Positions 6,497 through 14,299 of a DNA stretch of 64,000 nt are shown one piece after another. How positions within the stretch are numbered: position 1 is the first letter of the stretch; the number at the start of each line of letters is the position of its first letter. Source of the DNA: Magnetospirillum sp. 64-120 (GTDB taxonomy: Bacteria > Pseudomonadota > Alphaproteobacteria > Rhodospirillales > Magnetospirillaceae). Under the pieces are notes generated by a model that saw only the letters and a program-made list of their open reading frames with translations, did not search any database and was not told the origin of the DNA. Both the position numbers and the translations under genes were made by a program. The stretch covers positions 62,001-126,000 of the forward strand of contig MKVK01000019.1 in the NCBI GenBank assembly GCA_001898825.1. Reading direction: 5' to 3'.

Positions 6497-8575
6497 TTAC
6501 TCGGCAGCGACAGCGTAAGGCTGGTCCGCCTCGTCCTCCGCTCCGGTTTCAGTCGCCTCCACTGCGGACGGCTGATCCGCATCCCCCGTATTGACGGCAT
6601 CGGCTTCGATCGCCTTCGGCTCGGGCTGCGTGGTCCGCAAGGTCGCGGGCAACCATCCGGTCCCGGCCAGAAGCTGCTCGGCGGCTTGCGCCATGTCCGG
6701 CTTCTTCATGTCGGCGATGCGGCAGGCGGCGTCCTCCGACACGCCTTCCGTCACGGCCTCGACGATATGCGCCTTGGTGACGCGGCCAAGATAGCTGTCC
6801 ACGGTGGGCGTCCAGTCCTTCGCCATATCAAGCCCCAGCGCGCTCGCCAGCCTGTCCGCCGTCTGCAACGAACGAGGCTTGCGGTCCCACGGCAGCCGCA
6901 AGGCGTTGACGGTGCGGGACGCGCAATGCGCCAGCAACGCCAGCCGCTTCGCATCGTCCAGCCCGACGATGAAGCCCCACAGGTCCGCCACGTCACGCGG
7001 CATCCGCTCGGCCCATGCCTCGTGCGCCTCGCTTGCGCGCGCCGCCAACGGGGTGTCGTCGATCCCATCGGCATGGCTGCCAAGCGGGGTGGCGGTCGGA
7101 CGGACCTCAAGGCAACCGGCCTCGGCATAGCTGTAGAACAACTGCGCCGTCAGGGTGTGGGTGAGCGCCACCACCGCAAGGTCGGGCCGTTCGCCAAGCG
7201 CCACGCGCAAGGCGAGCGTCCGGTGCGCGGACAGGTCACGAATGAGGCTGTCGGAAATCGGCTTACCCGGCTCCTCTTCCTCGGCTTCCTGCTCGTCCTC
7301 GGCCTGCTCGTCTCCGCCCTCGTCCTCGTCTTCACCGCCGGACGAAACAACTTCGCCCTCCGGTTCATCCTCGGGCTGCGGGTCTGCCAGCGCCTCGTCC
7401 TCGGGCCGGACGAAACCGCGCTCGATCCGCGCCGTGCCGTCGTGATTGAGGATGACGAACACGCCGCCGTTGGCGATCACCTTCGGGTCGTAGGCCGAAC
7501 GCTTGGCGCTGATGGCGTCGATCTCGTCGGACAGCCCCTCCAGCTTCTCCGCCAAGTCCTCGGGCATTTCGTCATAGGACGAATAGCCTTCGGCTAATGC
7601 GTCATGCTCGGTGGACAGCGCCTCCAGCCGCGTCTCGTCCTCGTCGGACAGGGCGACCGGCTCGGGATAGAAGCGCCGGAAACCGTTGGCGTGGGGATAG
7701 TCGATATAGGCTTCGGCCCATTTCCAGCCCTCGGCCTGCACCTCGCCCGCGATCTCGCGCAGCTTCTCGACGGCTAGCATGTCGAGCAAGCCAGCATCCT
7801 CGAAGAAGCCGCCCCGGTCCTCGCTGAACAGGTCGCGGATGATGTTGCCACCCGCCTCGACGTAAGCGTCTGCACCGACGAACACCGCGCGCCGATCTGT
7901 GGCGGGCACGTTGCTCGCGGTCATGTCGCGGCGGATGATCCACGGCTCGCGGTTATGATGCAGGCTCTCGAACACCTGCTCCTGCCGGGCATGATCCTCG
8001 GTGATGGCGAAGGCCATCAACTGGTCCAGCGTCAACCCGTCCTCGCGATAGACCTGCAACAGCTTCGGGGAGACAGCGCCCAAGCGGAGGCGCTGCTTCA
8101 CCACAGAAGCCGACACGCCGAACCGCGCGCCGATTTCCTCCGCGCCGTAGCCCTTGCTCTCGGAAAGCTCACGGAACCGCTCGAACTGGTCGGCGGGGTG
8201 CATCGGGGTCCGGGTCACGTTCTCGTCCAGGCTGATCTCGGCCGGATCGTTCGCGGTATCGAGCCAGCAGCGCACGGCTTCCGACTTCTTGATCTGCTTG
8301 CGCTTGACGCGCAGCAGCATCGCCAGCCTGCGGCCCTCGCCAGCGGTGACGAGATAGTACCCGGTCGGCGTCCCGTCCTCCTTGACCTCGGGCTCGATCA
8401 CAAGGTTCTGGATCAGCCCCTTGTGCTGGATCGAAGCGGCCAGCGCCACGATAGCGGCTTCCCCGTGCGGCACCTTGCGGGCATTGCGCGGAGACTTCTT
8501 GAGCTTGGCGAGCGGCACGAAAATCTCGACGCCAGACACAGGCTCTGCGGCTGCGGTTTCGGTAACAGCGTTCAT
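6497..8575 (-). CDS. Large ParB/Spo0J-family protein of an integrative element
   Basis: A 692-residue protein. Residues about 15-125 form a ParB/sulfiredoxin-like N domain (SPRNARKVPHGEAAIVALAA, IQHKGLIQNLVI, TAGEGRRLAML). A ParB-type HTH follows (GYGAEEIGARFGVSASVVKQ). A very acidic stretch near residues 400-440 separates these from a helical C-terminal domain. The start at 8575 has AAGGAG 7 bases upstream. Such long ParB-like proteins occur on alphaproteobacterial plasmids and integrative elements, often without a ParA partner; none is present here. A role in DNA binding, maintenance or gene control is likely, but true partition activity is unproven. Confidence 0.85.
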   Translation of the reverse strand: MNAVTETAAAEPVSGVEIFVPLAKLKKSPRNARKVPHGEAAIVALAASIQHKGLIQNLVIEPEVKEDGTPTGYYLVTAGEGRRLAMLLRVKRKQIKKSEAVRCWLDTANDPAEISLDENVTRTPMHPADQFERFRELSESKGYGAEEIGARFGVSASVVKQRLRLGAVSPKLLQVYREDGLTLDQLMAFAITEDHARQEQVFESLHHNREPWIIRRDMTASNVPATDRRAVFVGADAYVEAGGNIIRDLFSEDRGGFFEDAGLLDMLAVEKLREIAGEVQAEGWKWAEAYIDYPHANGFRRFYPEPVALSDEDETRLEALSTEHDALAEGYSSYDEMPEDLAEKLEGLSDEIDAISAKRSAYDPKVIANGGVFVILNHDGTARIERGFVRPEDEALADPQPEDEPEGEVVSSGGEDEDEGGDEQAEDEQEAEEEEPGKPISDSLIRDLSAHRTLALRVALGERPDLAVVALTHTLTAQLFYSYAEAGCLEVRPTATPLGSHADGIDDTPLAARASEAHEAWAERMPRDVADLWGFIVGLDDAKRLALLAHCASRTVNALRLPWDRKPRSLQTADRLASALGLDMAKDWTPTVDSYLGRVTKAHIVEAVTEGVSEDAACRIADMKKPDMAQAAEQLLAGTGWLPATLRTTQPEPKAIEADAVNTGDADQPSAVEATETGAEDEADQPYAVAAE

Positions 8576-9239
8576 CACACGACTCCTTCTAAAACCACAC
8601 ACACCCCGGAATGGGGTGGGCGGCGAAAGAGCGACCGGCAGGCCCGCCGGCGGAGCCGGGCAGCACCCGCAGGGCCGGAACGAAGAGGAGGTAAGCGCGG
8701 CACGCGCGTTGCGGCCCGGCGCGGCGGGCCTAGAGGGAAGCGACGCCCACCCCATCTCGGGGAGTGCAACGACCGTAAACGCGATCGGGCTGGCGCAGCC
8801 CTGGCCCGATCTCCGCAGCGTGCAAAGACATCGAACCCGCCCCGGCGGGTTCACCGATCAGCGCGCCACCGGCGCCGAACGAAACTGCGCACCCTTGCGG
8901 CTACCGGCCGGCGCGGCGGCGTGCGCGCGGGCCTGGGGGCCAGCCGCCGCCGCGCCCTCCGGGAAGAGCAAGAGTGCCACGCGGCCGTGACAACGCGCGC
9001 ACCCTGTCGGCTTCGCCAGAAGCCGCAGAGAGCGGCCGATTGAATCCGCGTGCTGCTCGGCGCGGTAGCGCCGACCCGCCAGTCGGATCGTCACCCGGAT
9101 GGGCCAAGACCCGTCAGGGGCTTGGTCGAAGCGCAGCGGAGATAGAGCGGCGGTCCCGCAGGGAGGCGCAAACTCCGCTAACCTTGCAAATTCCAACATC
9201 ATCGACTAACATGCAGTCATTGACTTATGGAGGCCGGGC
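8576..9239. other. Non-coding GC-rich spacer with hairpins
   Basis: No gene is supported in these 664 bases. They contain the ParB promoter side, a 12-bp inverted repeat (ATGGGGTGGGCG 8611-8622 with CGCCCACCCCAT 8744-8755), a hairpin GAACCCGC/GCGGGTTC (8833-8852), and at the right end the ribosome site of the antitoxin gene (GGAGG 9229-9233). Confidence 0.5.
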
Positions 9240-9488
9240 ATGGCGGTGATGACGATCCGAAACATCGACGATGTAATCAAGAAGCGCCTCCGCGTGCGCG
9301 CGGCCGTCAATGGTCGGTCGATGGAGGATGAGGCGCGCGACATTCTGCGCTCGGCGCTCTCCACAGACGATCCGCGACCCCGCAATCTCGCTCATGCGAT
9401 CCATGAGCGCTTCGGCCCGCTGGGCGGCGTCGATCTGCCAGTCGTGACGCGCGAAGCGATCCGGCCGACTGTGGACTTTAGCGAATGA
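9240..9488 (+). CDS. FitA-like ribbon-helix-helix antitoxin
   Basis: An 82-residue protein that starts MAVMTIRNIDDVIKKRLRVR and continues RSMEDEARDILRSAL, the Arc/RHH pattern of FitA antitoxins. The C-terminal tail would wrap the toxin. GGAGG lies 6 bases upstream of the ATG. The stop overlaps the toxin start by 4 bases (ATGA), the usual antitoxin-toxin layout. It should bind its own promoter as a complex with the toxin. The pair probably stabilises the island. Confidence 0.92.
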   Translation: MAVMTIRNIDDVIKKRLRVRAAVNGRSMEDEARDILRSALSTDDPRPRNLAHAIHERFGPLGGVDLPVVTREAIRPTVDFSE

Positions 9489-9907
9489 TCGTTCTCGACA
9501 CCAACGTCATCTCCGAGCTGATGCGGCGCGAGCCTGACCCGAGGGTGATGGCGTGGATTGCCGAGCAGCCGATGGCCGGCGTGTTCACGACGACGCTGAC
9601 GCAGGCGGAAATCTTCTACGGTCTGGCGCTGCTGCCAGAGGGACGCCGGCGCGACGATCTGCTGGCGGCCGCACGTCCGATGTTCGATGTCGATCTGGCG
9701 GGGCGTGTCCTGCCGTTCGATACCGACGCGGCGGTTGTCTATCCGGAGATCGCCGCCGGGCGGAAACAGGGTGGCAAGCCGATCAGCCAGATCGACGCGC
9801 AAATCGCCGCCATTGTCCGCTCGCGCGGCGCGCGGCTGGCGACTCGCAACGTCCGCGATTTCGCCGATTGCGGGATCACGGTCGTCGATCCGTGGGGCGA
9901 AGCATGA
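9485..9907 (+). CDS. FitB/VapC-type PIN-domain toxin
   Basis: A 140-residue PIN-domain ribonuclease: MIVLDTNVISELMR carries the first acidic residue (D5), TLTQAEIFYGL the conserved glutamate, and QIDAQIAAI and LATRNVRDFADCGI the remaining acidic positions of the metal site. Full length and intact. It overlaps the antitoxin gene. Members cleave RNA, often tRNA; the target of this one cannot be told from sequence. Confidence 0.92.
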   Translation: MIVLDTNVISELMRREPDPRVMAWIAEQPMAGVFTTTLTQAEIFYGLALLPEGRRRDDLLAAARPMFDVDLAGRVLPFDTDAAVVYPEIAAGRKQGGKPISQIDAQIAAIVRSRGARLATRNVRDFADCGITVVDPWGEA

Positions 9908-9989
9908 CGCTCCCCGCAGCACGCCCCTATCTGCGCTACGCCGCGACAGAGGCTTTGCGCGAAGCGCGGTTTCCACGCAGCGTGTCTGG

Positions 9990-10235
9990 ATGGCCCTTCC
10001 TCGCAAGCTCCGCCGCCGCACGCCCCGTCGCTGGGCTGAAAGTCCGGATGACCTGCACGACTATGTCAACCGCGCCGCGCCGCGCCGGGCTTCGCGTCGG
10101 TCGCGCGAGGACGACGGGCCGATCGTCGTCACCGACGACTGGCCGGAGCAAGTTCCAATCGGCGACGCCGAGTTGCGCGCGATCGAAGGCCATATGCGGC
10201 AAGAGCTGGACAAGCTGTTCGGACCGCTGCCGTGA
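9990..10235 (+). CDS. Small conserved-type protein upstream of the recombinase
   Basis: An 81-residue basic-then-acidic protein beginning MALPRKLRRRTPRRW and ending IEGHMRQELDKLFGPLP. I do not recognise a named family. The reading frame is closed by a stop 18 bases before the recombinase start, so the two are probably co-transcribed. The short basic N terminus and the acidic C-terminal helix would suit a recombination accessory protein (directionality factor), but this is inference from position and size. Confidence 0.6.
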   Translation: MALPRKLRRRTPRRWAESPDDLHDYVNRAAPRRASRRSREDDGPIVVTDDWPEQVPIGDAELRAIEGHMRQELDKLFGPLP

Positions 10236-10253
10236 AGTGAGGAGTGAAGCGTC

Positions 10254-11975
10254 ATGACCAGCGCCGCCCTGCGACGAGATGAGGATGAGGCGCCGGTCGT
10301 GACGACCGCGCGCGCCGCGCTCTATCTGCGCGTCTCGACCGGACGGCAGGCCGAAAGCGACCTGTCGATTCCCGACCAGCGTCGCCAAATCGAAGGCTAT
10401 TGCCTGTCGCGAGGCTGGGAAGTCGCGGCCGAGTTCGTCGAGCCGGGCAACACCGCGACCGATGATCGTCGGCCCTCGTTCCAGGCGATGATCGAAGCGG
10501 CGATGGTCAAGCCGCCGACCTTCAACGTCATTCTTGTCCACAGCTTCTCGCGGTTCTTCCGCGACCAGTTCCAGTTCGAGTTTTACGTCAGGAAGCTGGC
10601 GAAGAACGGCGTCCGGCTGATCTCGATCACGCAGGATTTGGGCGACGATCCGATGAGCGTGATGATGCGCCAGATCATGACGCTGTTCGACGAGTATCAG
10701 TCGAAAGAGAACGGCAAGCACACCCTTCGCGCGATGAAGGAGAACGCCCGGCAAGGCTTCTGGAACGGTGCGCGGGCGCCGATCGGCTATCGCGTGGTCG
10801 CGGCCGGCGAGCGCGGCGCGAAGATCAAGAAGAAGCTGGAAATCGACCCGATCCAGGCCGAGACGGTGCGGCGCATCTACCGCATGGCGCTCAACGGCGT
10901 CGAGGACCGGGGGCCGATGGGCCTCAAGTCTATCGCCACCTGGCTCAATGAAAATAGCATCCGCACCCGCGACGGCGGGCGCTGGGGTTTGGGCGCGGTC
11001 CATCAGGTGCTCACCCGCACGACCTATATCGGCCAGCACCGCTTCAACACCCGCGATCACAAGACGAAGACGCGCAAGCCCGAGAGCGAGCACGCGGTCA
11101 TGGAAGTGCCCGCTATCGTCTCGGAAGCTGAGTTCGAGGCGGTCCAGCGCTCGCTCAGGGCGCGCAGCCCGAAGATGATGGCGCCGATGGCGGTGGGTGG
11201 CCCGACGCTGCTTACCGGCATCTGCTTCTGCGCGTGCTGCGGCGGTGCGATGACGCTGCGCACGGGCACCAGCAGCGTCGGCCGGGAGTATCGCTATTAC
11301 ACCTGCTCGACGAAGGCGCGGCAGGGTGCGACCGGCTGCCCCGGCATCACCGTGCCGATGGACCGGCTCAACGAGGCGGTGGTCGATCATCTCCAAGACC
11401 GGCTGCTCGACCCGGCACGGCTCGAAGCTCTGATGGATCAGATCCTCGAACGGCGCGATGAGTGGGTGAACCAGCGCCGCGAGCATGTCGCCGATCTTGA
11501 GCGCCGTGCGACCGAGGCGGAAGCGAAGCTGAAGCGCCTCTATGACGCGATCGAGAACGGCGTCATCGACGTGAGCGACCCGTCGCTCAAGGATCGAATC
11601 GCCGAACTGACCGCGACGCGCGACCAAGCCAAGGGCGACTCTGAGCGCGCCTTGGCGCATATCGTGAAGATTGGGCCAGCGATCACGCCGGAGAGCCTGC
11701 GCGCGTTCTCGGCCGCCCTGCGCAAGAAGCTGCGGAATGGCGACGGCACATTCGCCCGCGATCAAGTGCGCGCGGTTGCGCAGCGGGTGGAAGTCGTGAG
11801 CCGGAAAGAGGTCCGCATTCGCGGGTTGCGGAGCGAATTGCTCCGAACTCTAACCGCCGCCTCTGGCGTAGAGGCGGCGGTGCTAGGCGTTCGTGGTTTT
11901 GAACCGAAATGGCGCGCCCGACACGATTCGAACGTGTGGCCTCCACCTTCGGAGGGTGGCGCTCTATCCAGCTGA
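10254..11975 (+). CDS. Large serine recombinase (site-specific integrase)
   Basis: A 573-residue large serine recombinase. Residues about 20-165 are the resolvase catalytic domain with nucleophile S28 (YLRVSTGRQAESD) and SFSRFFRDQFQF. A recombinase domain follows (about 185-300). The zinc ribbon is at about 320-365 (CFCACCGG, then YYTCST and GCPG) and a coiled coil at about 390-460. The last residues, RHDSNVWPPPSEGGALSS, are translated from the reverse strand of a tRNA-Arg gene: the frame runs into that gene and stops inside it. The native C terminus is therefore probably set by the attachment site. It likely catalysed the insertion of this island. Confidence 0.92.
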   Translation: MTSAALRRDEDEAPVVTTARAALYLRVSTGRQAESDLSIPDQRRQIEGYCLSRGWEVAAEFVEPGNTATDDRRPSFQAMIEAAMVKPPTFNVILVHSFSRFFRDQFQFEFYVRKLAKNGVRLISITQDLGDDPMSVMMRQIMTLFDEYQSKENGKHTLRAMKENARQGFWNGARAPIGYRVVAAGERGAKIKKKLEIDPIQAETVRRIYRMALNGVEDRGPMGLKSIATWLNENSIRTRDGGRWGLGAVHQVLTRTTYIGQHRFNTRDHKTKTRKPESEHAVMEVPAIVSEAEFEAVQRSLRARSPKMMAPMAVGGPTLLTGICFCACCGGAMTLRTGTSSVGREYRYYTCSTKARQGATGCPGITVPMDRLNEAVVDHLQDRLLDPARLEALMDQILERRDEWVNQRREHVADLERRATEAEAKLKRLYDAIENGVIDVSDPSLKDRIAELTATRDQAKGDSERALAHIVKIGPAITPESLRAFSAALRKKLRNGDGTFARDQVRAVAQRVEVVSRKEVRIRGLRSELLRTLTAASGVEAAVLGVRGFEPKWRARHDSNVWPPPSEGGALSS

Positions 11976-11986
11976 GCTACGGGCGC
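11910..11986 (-). tRNA. tRNA-Arg (anticodon CCG), complete, with encoded CCA
   Basis: On the minus strand GCGCCCG and CGGGCGC form the acceptor stem. GCTC/GAGC is the D stem, CCACC/GGTGG the anticodon stem with loop CTCCGAA (anticodon CCG, codon CGG), and ACACG/CGTGT the T stem around TTCGAAT. Discriminator G and CCA follow. It overlaps the 3' end of the recombinase gene by 66 bases on the opposite strand, so this intact copy lies next to or inside mobile DNA. Confidence 0.95.
11946..11956. other. Candidate crossover core in the intact tRNA-Arg
   Basis: CCTTCGGAGGG in the anticodon region is the longest central sequence shared with the broken tRNA at 12237-12247. Identity to the broken copy ends abruptly on one side, as expected at a recombination crossover. 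Confidence 0.5.
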
Positions 11987-12234
11987 ATCGATATTCAGAT
12001 AGTGTCCGAGATCGACCAAGGTCAATCCCGAATTCAAAAAGCGAATTGGCTCAAACGACGCAGCTTCAGGCCCCACCGATTGTCGCCGTTCGTACTCTAC
12101 AAGCTCCTTCCAGTTTGCTTCCGCAGTGCTTCCGCGACCACAGCAGCGATTTTCTTGCTTCCTTTGAGCTCCGCCAATCGCTTGGCTTTACTCAGCTATT
12201 TCGACCCTCACCCAAATCGCACTTGACTTAGCGT
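11987..12234. other. Island end between intact tRNA and split tRNA
   Basis: About 250 bases with no convincing gene. A minus-strand frame encodes the short peptide AELKGSKKIAAVVAEALRKQ and stops; it may be a gene remnant. Plus-strand frames here begin inside the tRNA and are artefacts. Confidence 0.45.
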
Positions 12235-12277
<43 letters not shown>

Positions 12278-12369
12278 AGGCCGGAAGCCGCAACGCTTGC
12301 TGCGGAAGGCGGGTTATAGCGTAAGCGGGCAGGGGGCGGCAAGGGGGGAGTTTGTCGCCGCCGCTGCTT

Positions 12370-12675
12370 TCACCCGGTGCTCCACGCCCGGGGGCGTTTC
12401 ATGCCGGCGATCTTGCAGGCCTGCTGCACATAGCCATAGGGGAACAGCTCGAACAATCGGTTGCGGCCGGCGCCGGTTTGTTGGCTCAGGTGTTTCATCA
12501 CATGGCGGGCGTCGGGGATCAGCTGGTGTTCGTCCAGCCATTGGCGCATGAAACGTAAGACCAGCCAGTGGTCGTCGCTGAGCGTGATGCCTTCGGCCCG
12601 GGCCAGGGTTTCGGCCAGGGCTTCGTCCCACTGGGCGGGGTCGATCAGGTAACCTTCGGAATCGGTCTCGGCCAT
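12370..12675 (-). CDS. DsrC/TusE/RspA-family sulfur-carrier-like protein lacking the terminal cysteine
   Basis: A 101-residue protein of the DsrC/TusE fold: DSEGYLIDPAQWDEALAE, LSDDHWLVLRFMRQW, RNRLFELFPYGYVQQACKIA. C87, in ACKIAGM, corresponds to the inner DsrC cysteine (CysB). The universal penultimate cysteine that carries the persulfide in TusE and DsrC (GCV or KCI ending) is missing: this protein ends RAWSTG. It therefore cannot work as a normal sulfur relay and is better placed with the regulatory-type members. Start at 12675 is supported by GGGAGG 7 bases upstream. It is divergent from a CRP/FNR gene, with FNR/NNR-type boxes between. Confidence 0.85.
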   Translation of the reverse strand: MAETDSEGYLIDPAQWDEALAETLARAEGITLSDDHWLVLRFMRQWLDEHQLIPDARHVMKHLSQQTGAGRNRLFELFPYGYVQQACKIAGMKRPRAWSTG

Positions 12676-12739
12676 GGCGTCCTCCCTGTCAGTTTCATTC
12701 ATTAGGCTTTTCTGTAACACTTTGGTCAAGCTTGATGAA

Positions 12740-12753
12740 TTGACCAATGTCAA
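12740..12753. promoter_or_regulatory. CRP/FNR-family box (NNR/DNR type) TTGACCAATGTCAA
   Basis: TTGAC-N4-GTCAA, a perfect dyad of the NNR/DNR type, 65 bases upstream of the DsrC-like gene start and in the divergent region shared with the CRP/FNR regulator gene. Confidence 0.65.
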
Positions 12754-12784
12754 ACGCGTGGCGGTGACGAAAAGCGGTGTCTTG

Positions 12785-12798
12785 TTGACGGAAGTCAA
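12785..12798. promoter_or_regulatory. CRP/FNR-family box (NNR/DNR type) TTGACGGAAGTCAA
   Basis: Second TTGAC-N4-GTCAA dyad, 32 bases beyond the first. Two sites of identical type in one short intergenic region make chance unlikely. Confidence 0.65.
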
Positions 12799-12915
12799 AG
12801 TGTGACGCTGGGGTAATCGGCATGCTGTGCCCATACCCAATGACGCACTGCCGAACGCGCCGGGTCGATCGGGTCCGAACATCCCCTCGGTTCGGACCCG
12901 GTCTTGTTTTTGCCC

Positions 12916-12929
12916 TTGATCGGGATCAA
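12916..12929. promoter_or_regulatory. FNR box TTGATCGGGATCAA
   Basis: Perfect match to the FNR consensus TTGAT-N4-ATCAA, 58 bases upstream of the CRP/FNR-family regulator start, the usual distance for activation. Suggests induction under low oxygen. Confidence 0.75.
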
Positions 12930-12987
12930 TCCCTTTTGCCGCCGCCTGGGGTGGAGTGGTGGAAAACCGCTGCTCGGGGGCGCTGTC

Positions 12988-13737
12988 ATGACTCTCACCA
13001 CATCTGAAATCGCCGGTACGGCTCGCCACGACCATGTGACCGTGGCCCGCCACGACCACGTGGACGTGCTGTCGCGGGTACCGATGTTCGCCGGCCTGGA
13101 CGCCGCCACCTTGGCCCGGCTGGCGTCCGGGGCCAAGGTGGCGAGGGCGCCGCGGGGGACCCGCCTGTTCGCCCAAGGGGACGAGGCGCTGGTCCTGCAT
13201 GTGTTGCTGGAAGGTCAGGTCGGGCTGTTCGCCAAGGTCGAGGATGAGGGCGAGGACACGCTGGTCGAAATTCTGGATGCCGGCGAGGCGTTCATCGCCG
13301 CCGCCGTGCTGACCGGCAAGCCCTATCTGATGGGAGGCTCGGCCTTGACCCCGATCCGGGTGCTGGAGGTGCCGCGTCAGGCGTTGCTGGACGACTTGCG
13401 GGCCAGCCCCGATCTGGCCCTGGCCATGCTGGGCTCGCTGGCCCGGCATTATCGCCAACTGGTGCAGGAAGTGAAGGAACTGAAGCTGACTTCGGCCAGT
13501 CAGCGCCTGGCCCGCTATCTGCTGAACCTGACCACCCGTCGTCGCGGGGCGGTGATCGTCCGGCTGCCCCACAACAAGGGATTGATCGCCGCCCGTGTCG
13601 GCGTGCGCCCGGAAACCCTGTCGCGGGCCTTCGCTCAGTTGCGGGGGGTGGGGGTGGTGGTCGACGGCCACAACGTCGCCATCGCCGATTTGGTGGAATT
13701 GGGCCACTATTGCCACGATGGCCGGGAAGTGGTTTAG
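12988..13737 (+). CDS. CRP/FNR-family transcriptional regulator (DNR/NNR-like)
   Basis: A 249-residue regulator. Residues about 20-130 form a cyclic-nucleotide-binding fold (LSRVPMFAGLDAATLARLAS, GTRLFAQGDEA). The C-terminal winged helix has the FNR-type region LTSASQRLARYLLNL and the recognition helix VRPETLSRAFAQL with E and SR in the positions that read TTGA half sites. The N-terminal cysteines of an FNR iron-sulfur cluster are absent, so it resembles the heme/NO-sensing DNR/NNR branch. Two HDHV repeats precede the sensor domain. Start at 12988 (ATGACTCTC) is chosen because the upstream in-frame ATG would include the FNR box. Probable targets include the DsrC-like gene next door. Confidence 0.9.
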   Translation: MTLTTSEIAGTARHDHVTVARHDHVDVLSRVPMFAGLDAATLARLASGAKVARAPRGTRLFAQGDEALVLHVLLEGQVGLFAKVEDEGEDTLVEILDAGEAFIAAAVLTGKPYLMGGSALTPIRVLEVPRQALLDDLRASPDLALAMLGSLARHYRQLVQEVKELKLTSASQRLARYLLNLTTRRRGAVIVRLPHNKGLIAARVGVRPETLSRAFAQLRGVGVVVDGHNVAIADLVELGHYCHDGREVV

Positions 13738-13846
13738 CGCTCGGCTTTTAGGCGTGGTCCCCTGTCTTGACCGTTTGCAAGTTTGCGCAAGCCCATTATA
13801 GTGCTGGTGGTATTAATGGATCGACCGGCACAGCAGGAGCCTTTGC

Positions 13847-14293
13847 GTGAGCTTGCGTACAGCCCCCGACAGCTTTGACATCTTGCTGGTTGAAGACAAT
13901 CCCGGCGACGCCCGTCTGGCCCAGGAAGCCTTGAAGGAAGGGCGCATGTCCAGCCGCCTGAAGGTGGTGGTCGACGGCGTCGAAGCCATGACCTATCTGC
14001 GCCGCGAGGGGGCCTTCGCCGACGCCCCGGTGCCCAATCTGGTGCTGCTGGACCTGAACCTGCCGCGCAAGGACGGCCGTCAGGTCCTGGCCGAGATGAA
14101 GGCCGATCCCAATCTGCGACGCATCCCGGTGGTGGTGCTGACCACCTCCCAGGCCGAGCAGGACATCATGCGGACCTATGACCTGCACGCCAATTGCTAC
14201 ATCACCAAGCCGGTCGACCTTGACCGCTTCATCTCGGTGGTGCGTTCCATAGAGGAATATTGGTGCTCGGTCGTCACCTTGCCGCCGCGGTAA
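13847..14293 (+). CDS. Single-domain response regulator (Rcp1-like)
   Basis: A 148-residue receiver domain with [13 protein letters not shown] (acidic pair), phosphoacceptor D in [13 protein letters not shown] (about residue 67), T in VVLTTS and K in YITKPVD. The long insertion with [13 protein letters not shown] is typical of Rcp1-type regulators paired with phytochrome or PAS histidine kinases. No output domain, so it acts by protein contact. GTG start with GGAG upstream. It lies 6 bases before a gene encoding another receiver fused to GGDEF-EAL and is probably co-transcribed with it. Confidence 0.92.
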   Translation: MSLRTAPDSFDILLVEDNPGDARLAQEALKEGRMSSRLKVVVDGVEAMTYLRREGAFADAPVPNLVLLDLNLPRKDGRQVLAEMKADPNLRRIPVVVLTTSQAEQDIMRTYDLHANCYITKPVDLDRFISVVRSIEEYWCSVVTLPPR

Positions 14294-14299
14294 CCTGAA

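Noticed and set aside
11893..12231. Two plus-strand frames after the recombinase
   Set aside because: Both begin within the reverse of the tRNA-Arg gene (CGLHLRRVALYPAELRAH is a classic tRNA artefact) and show no protein features.
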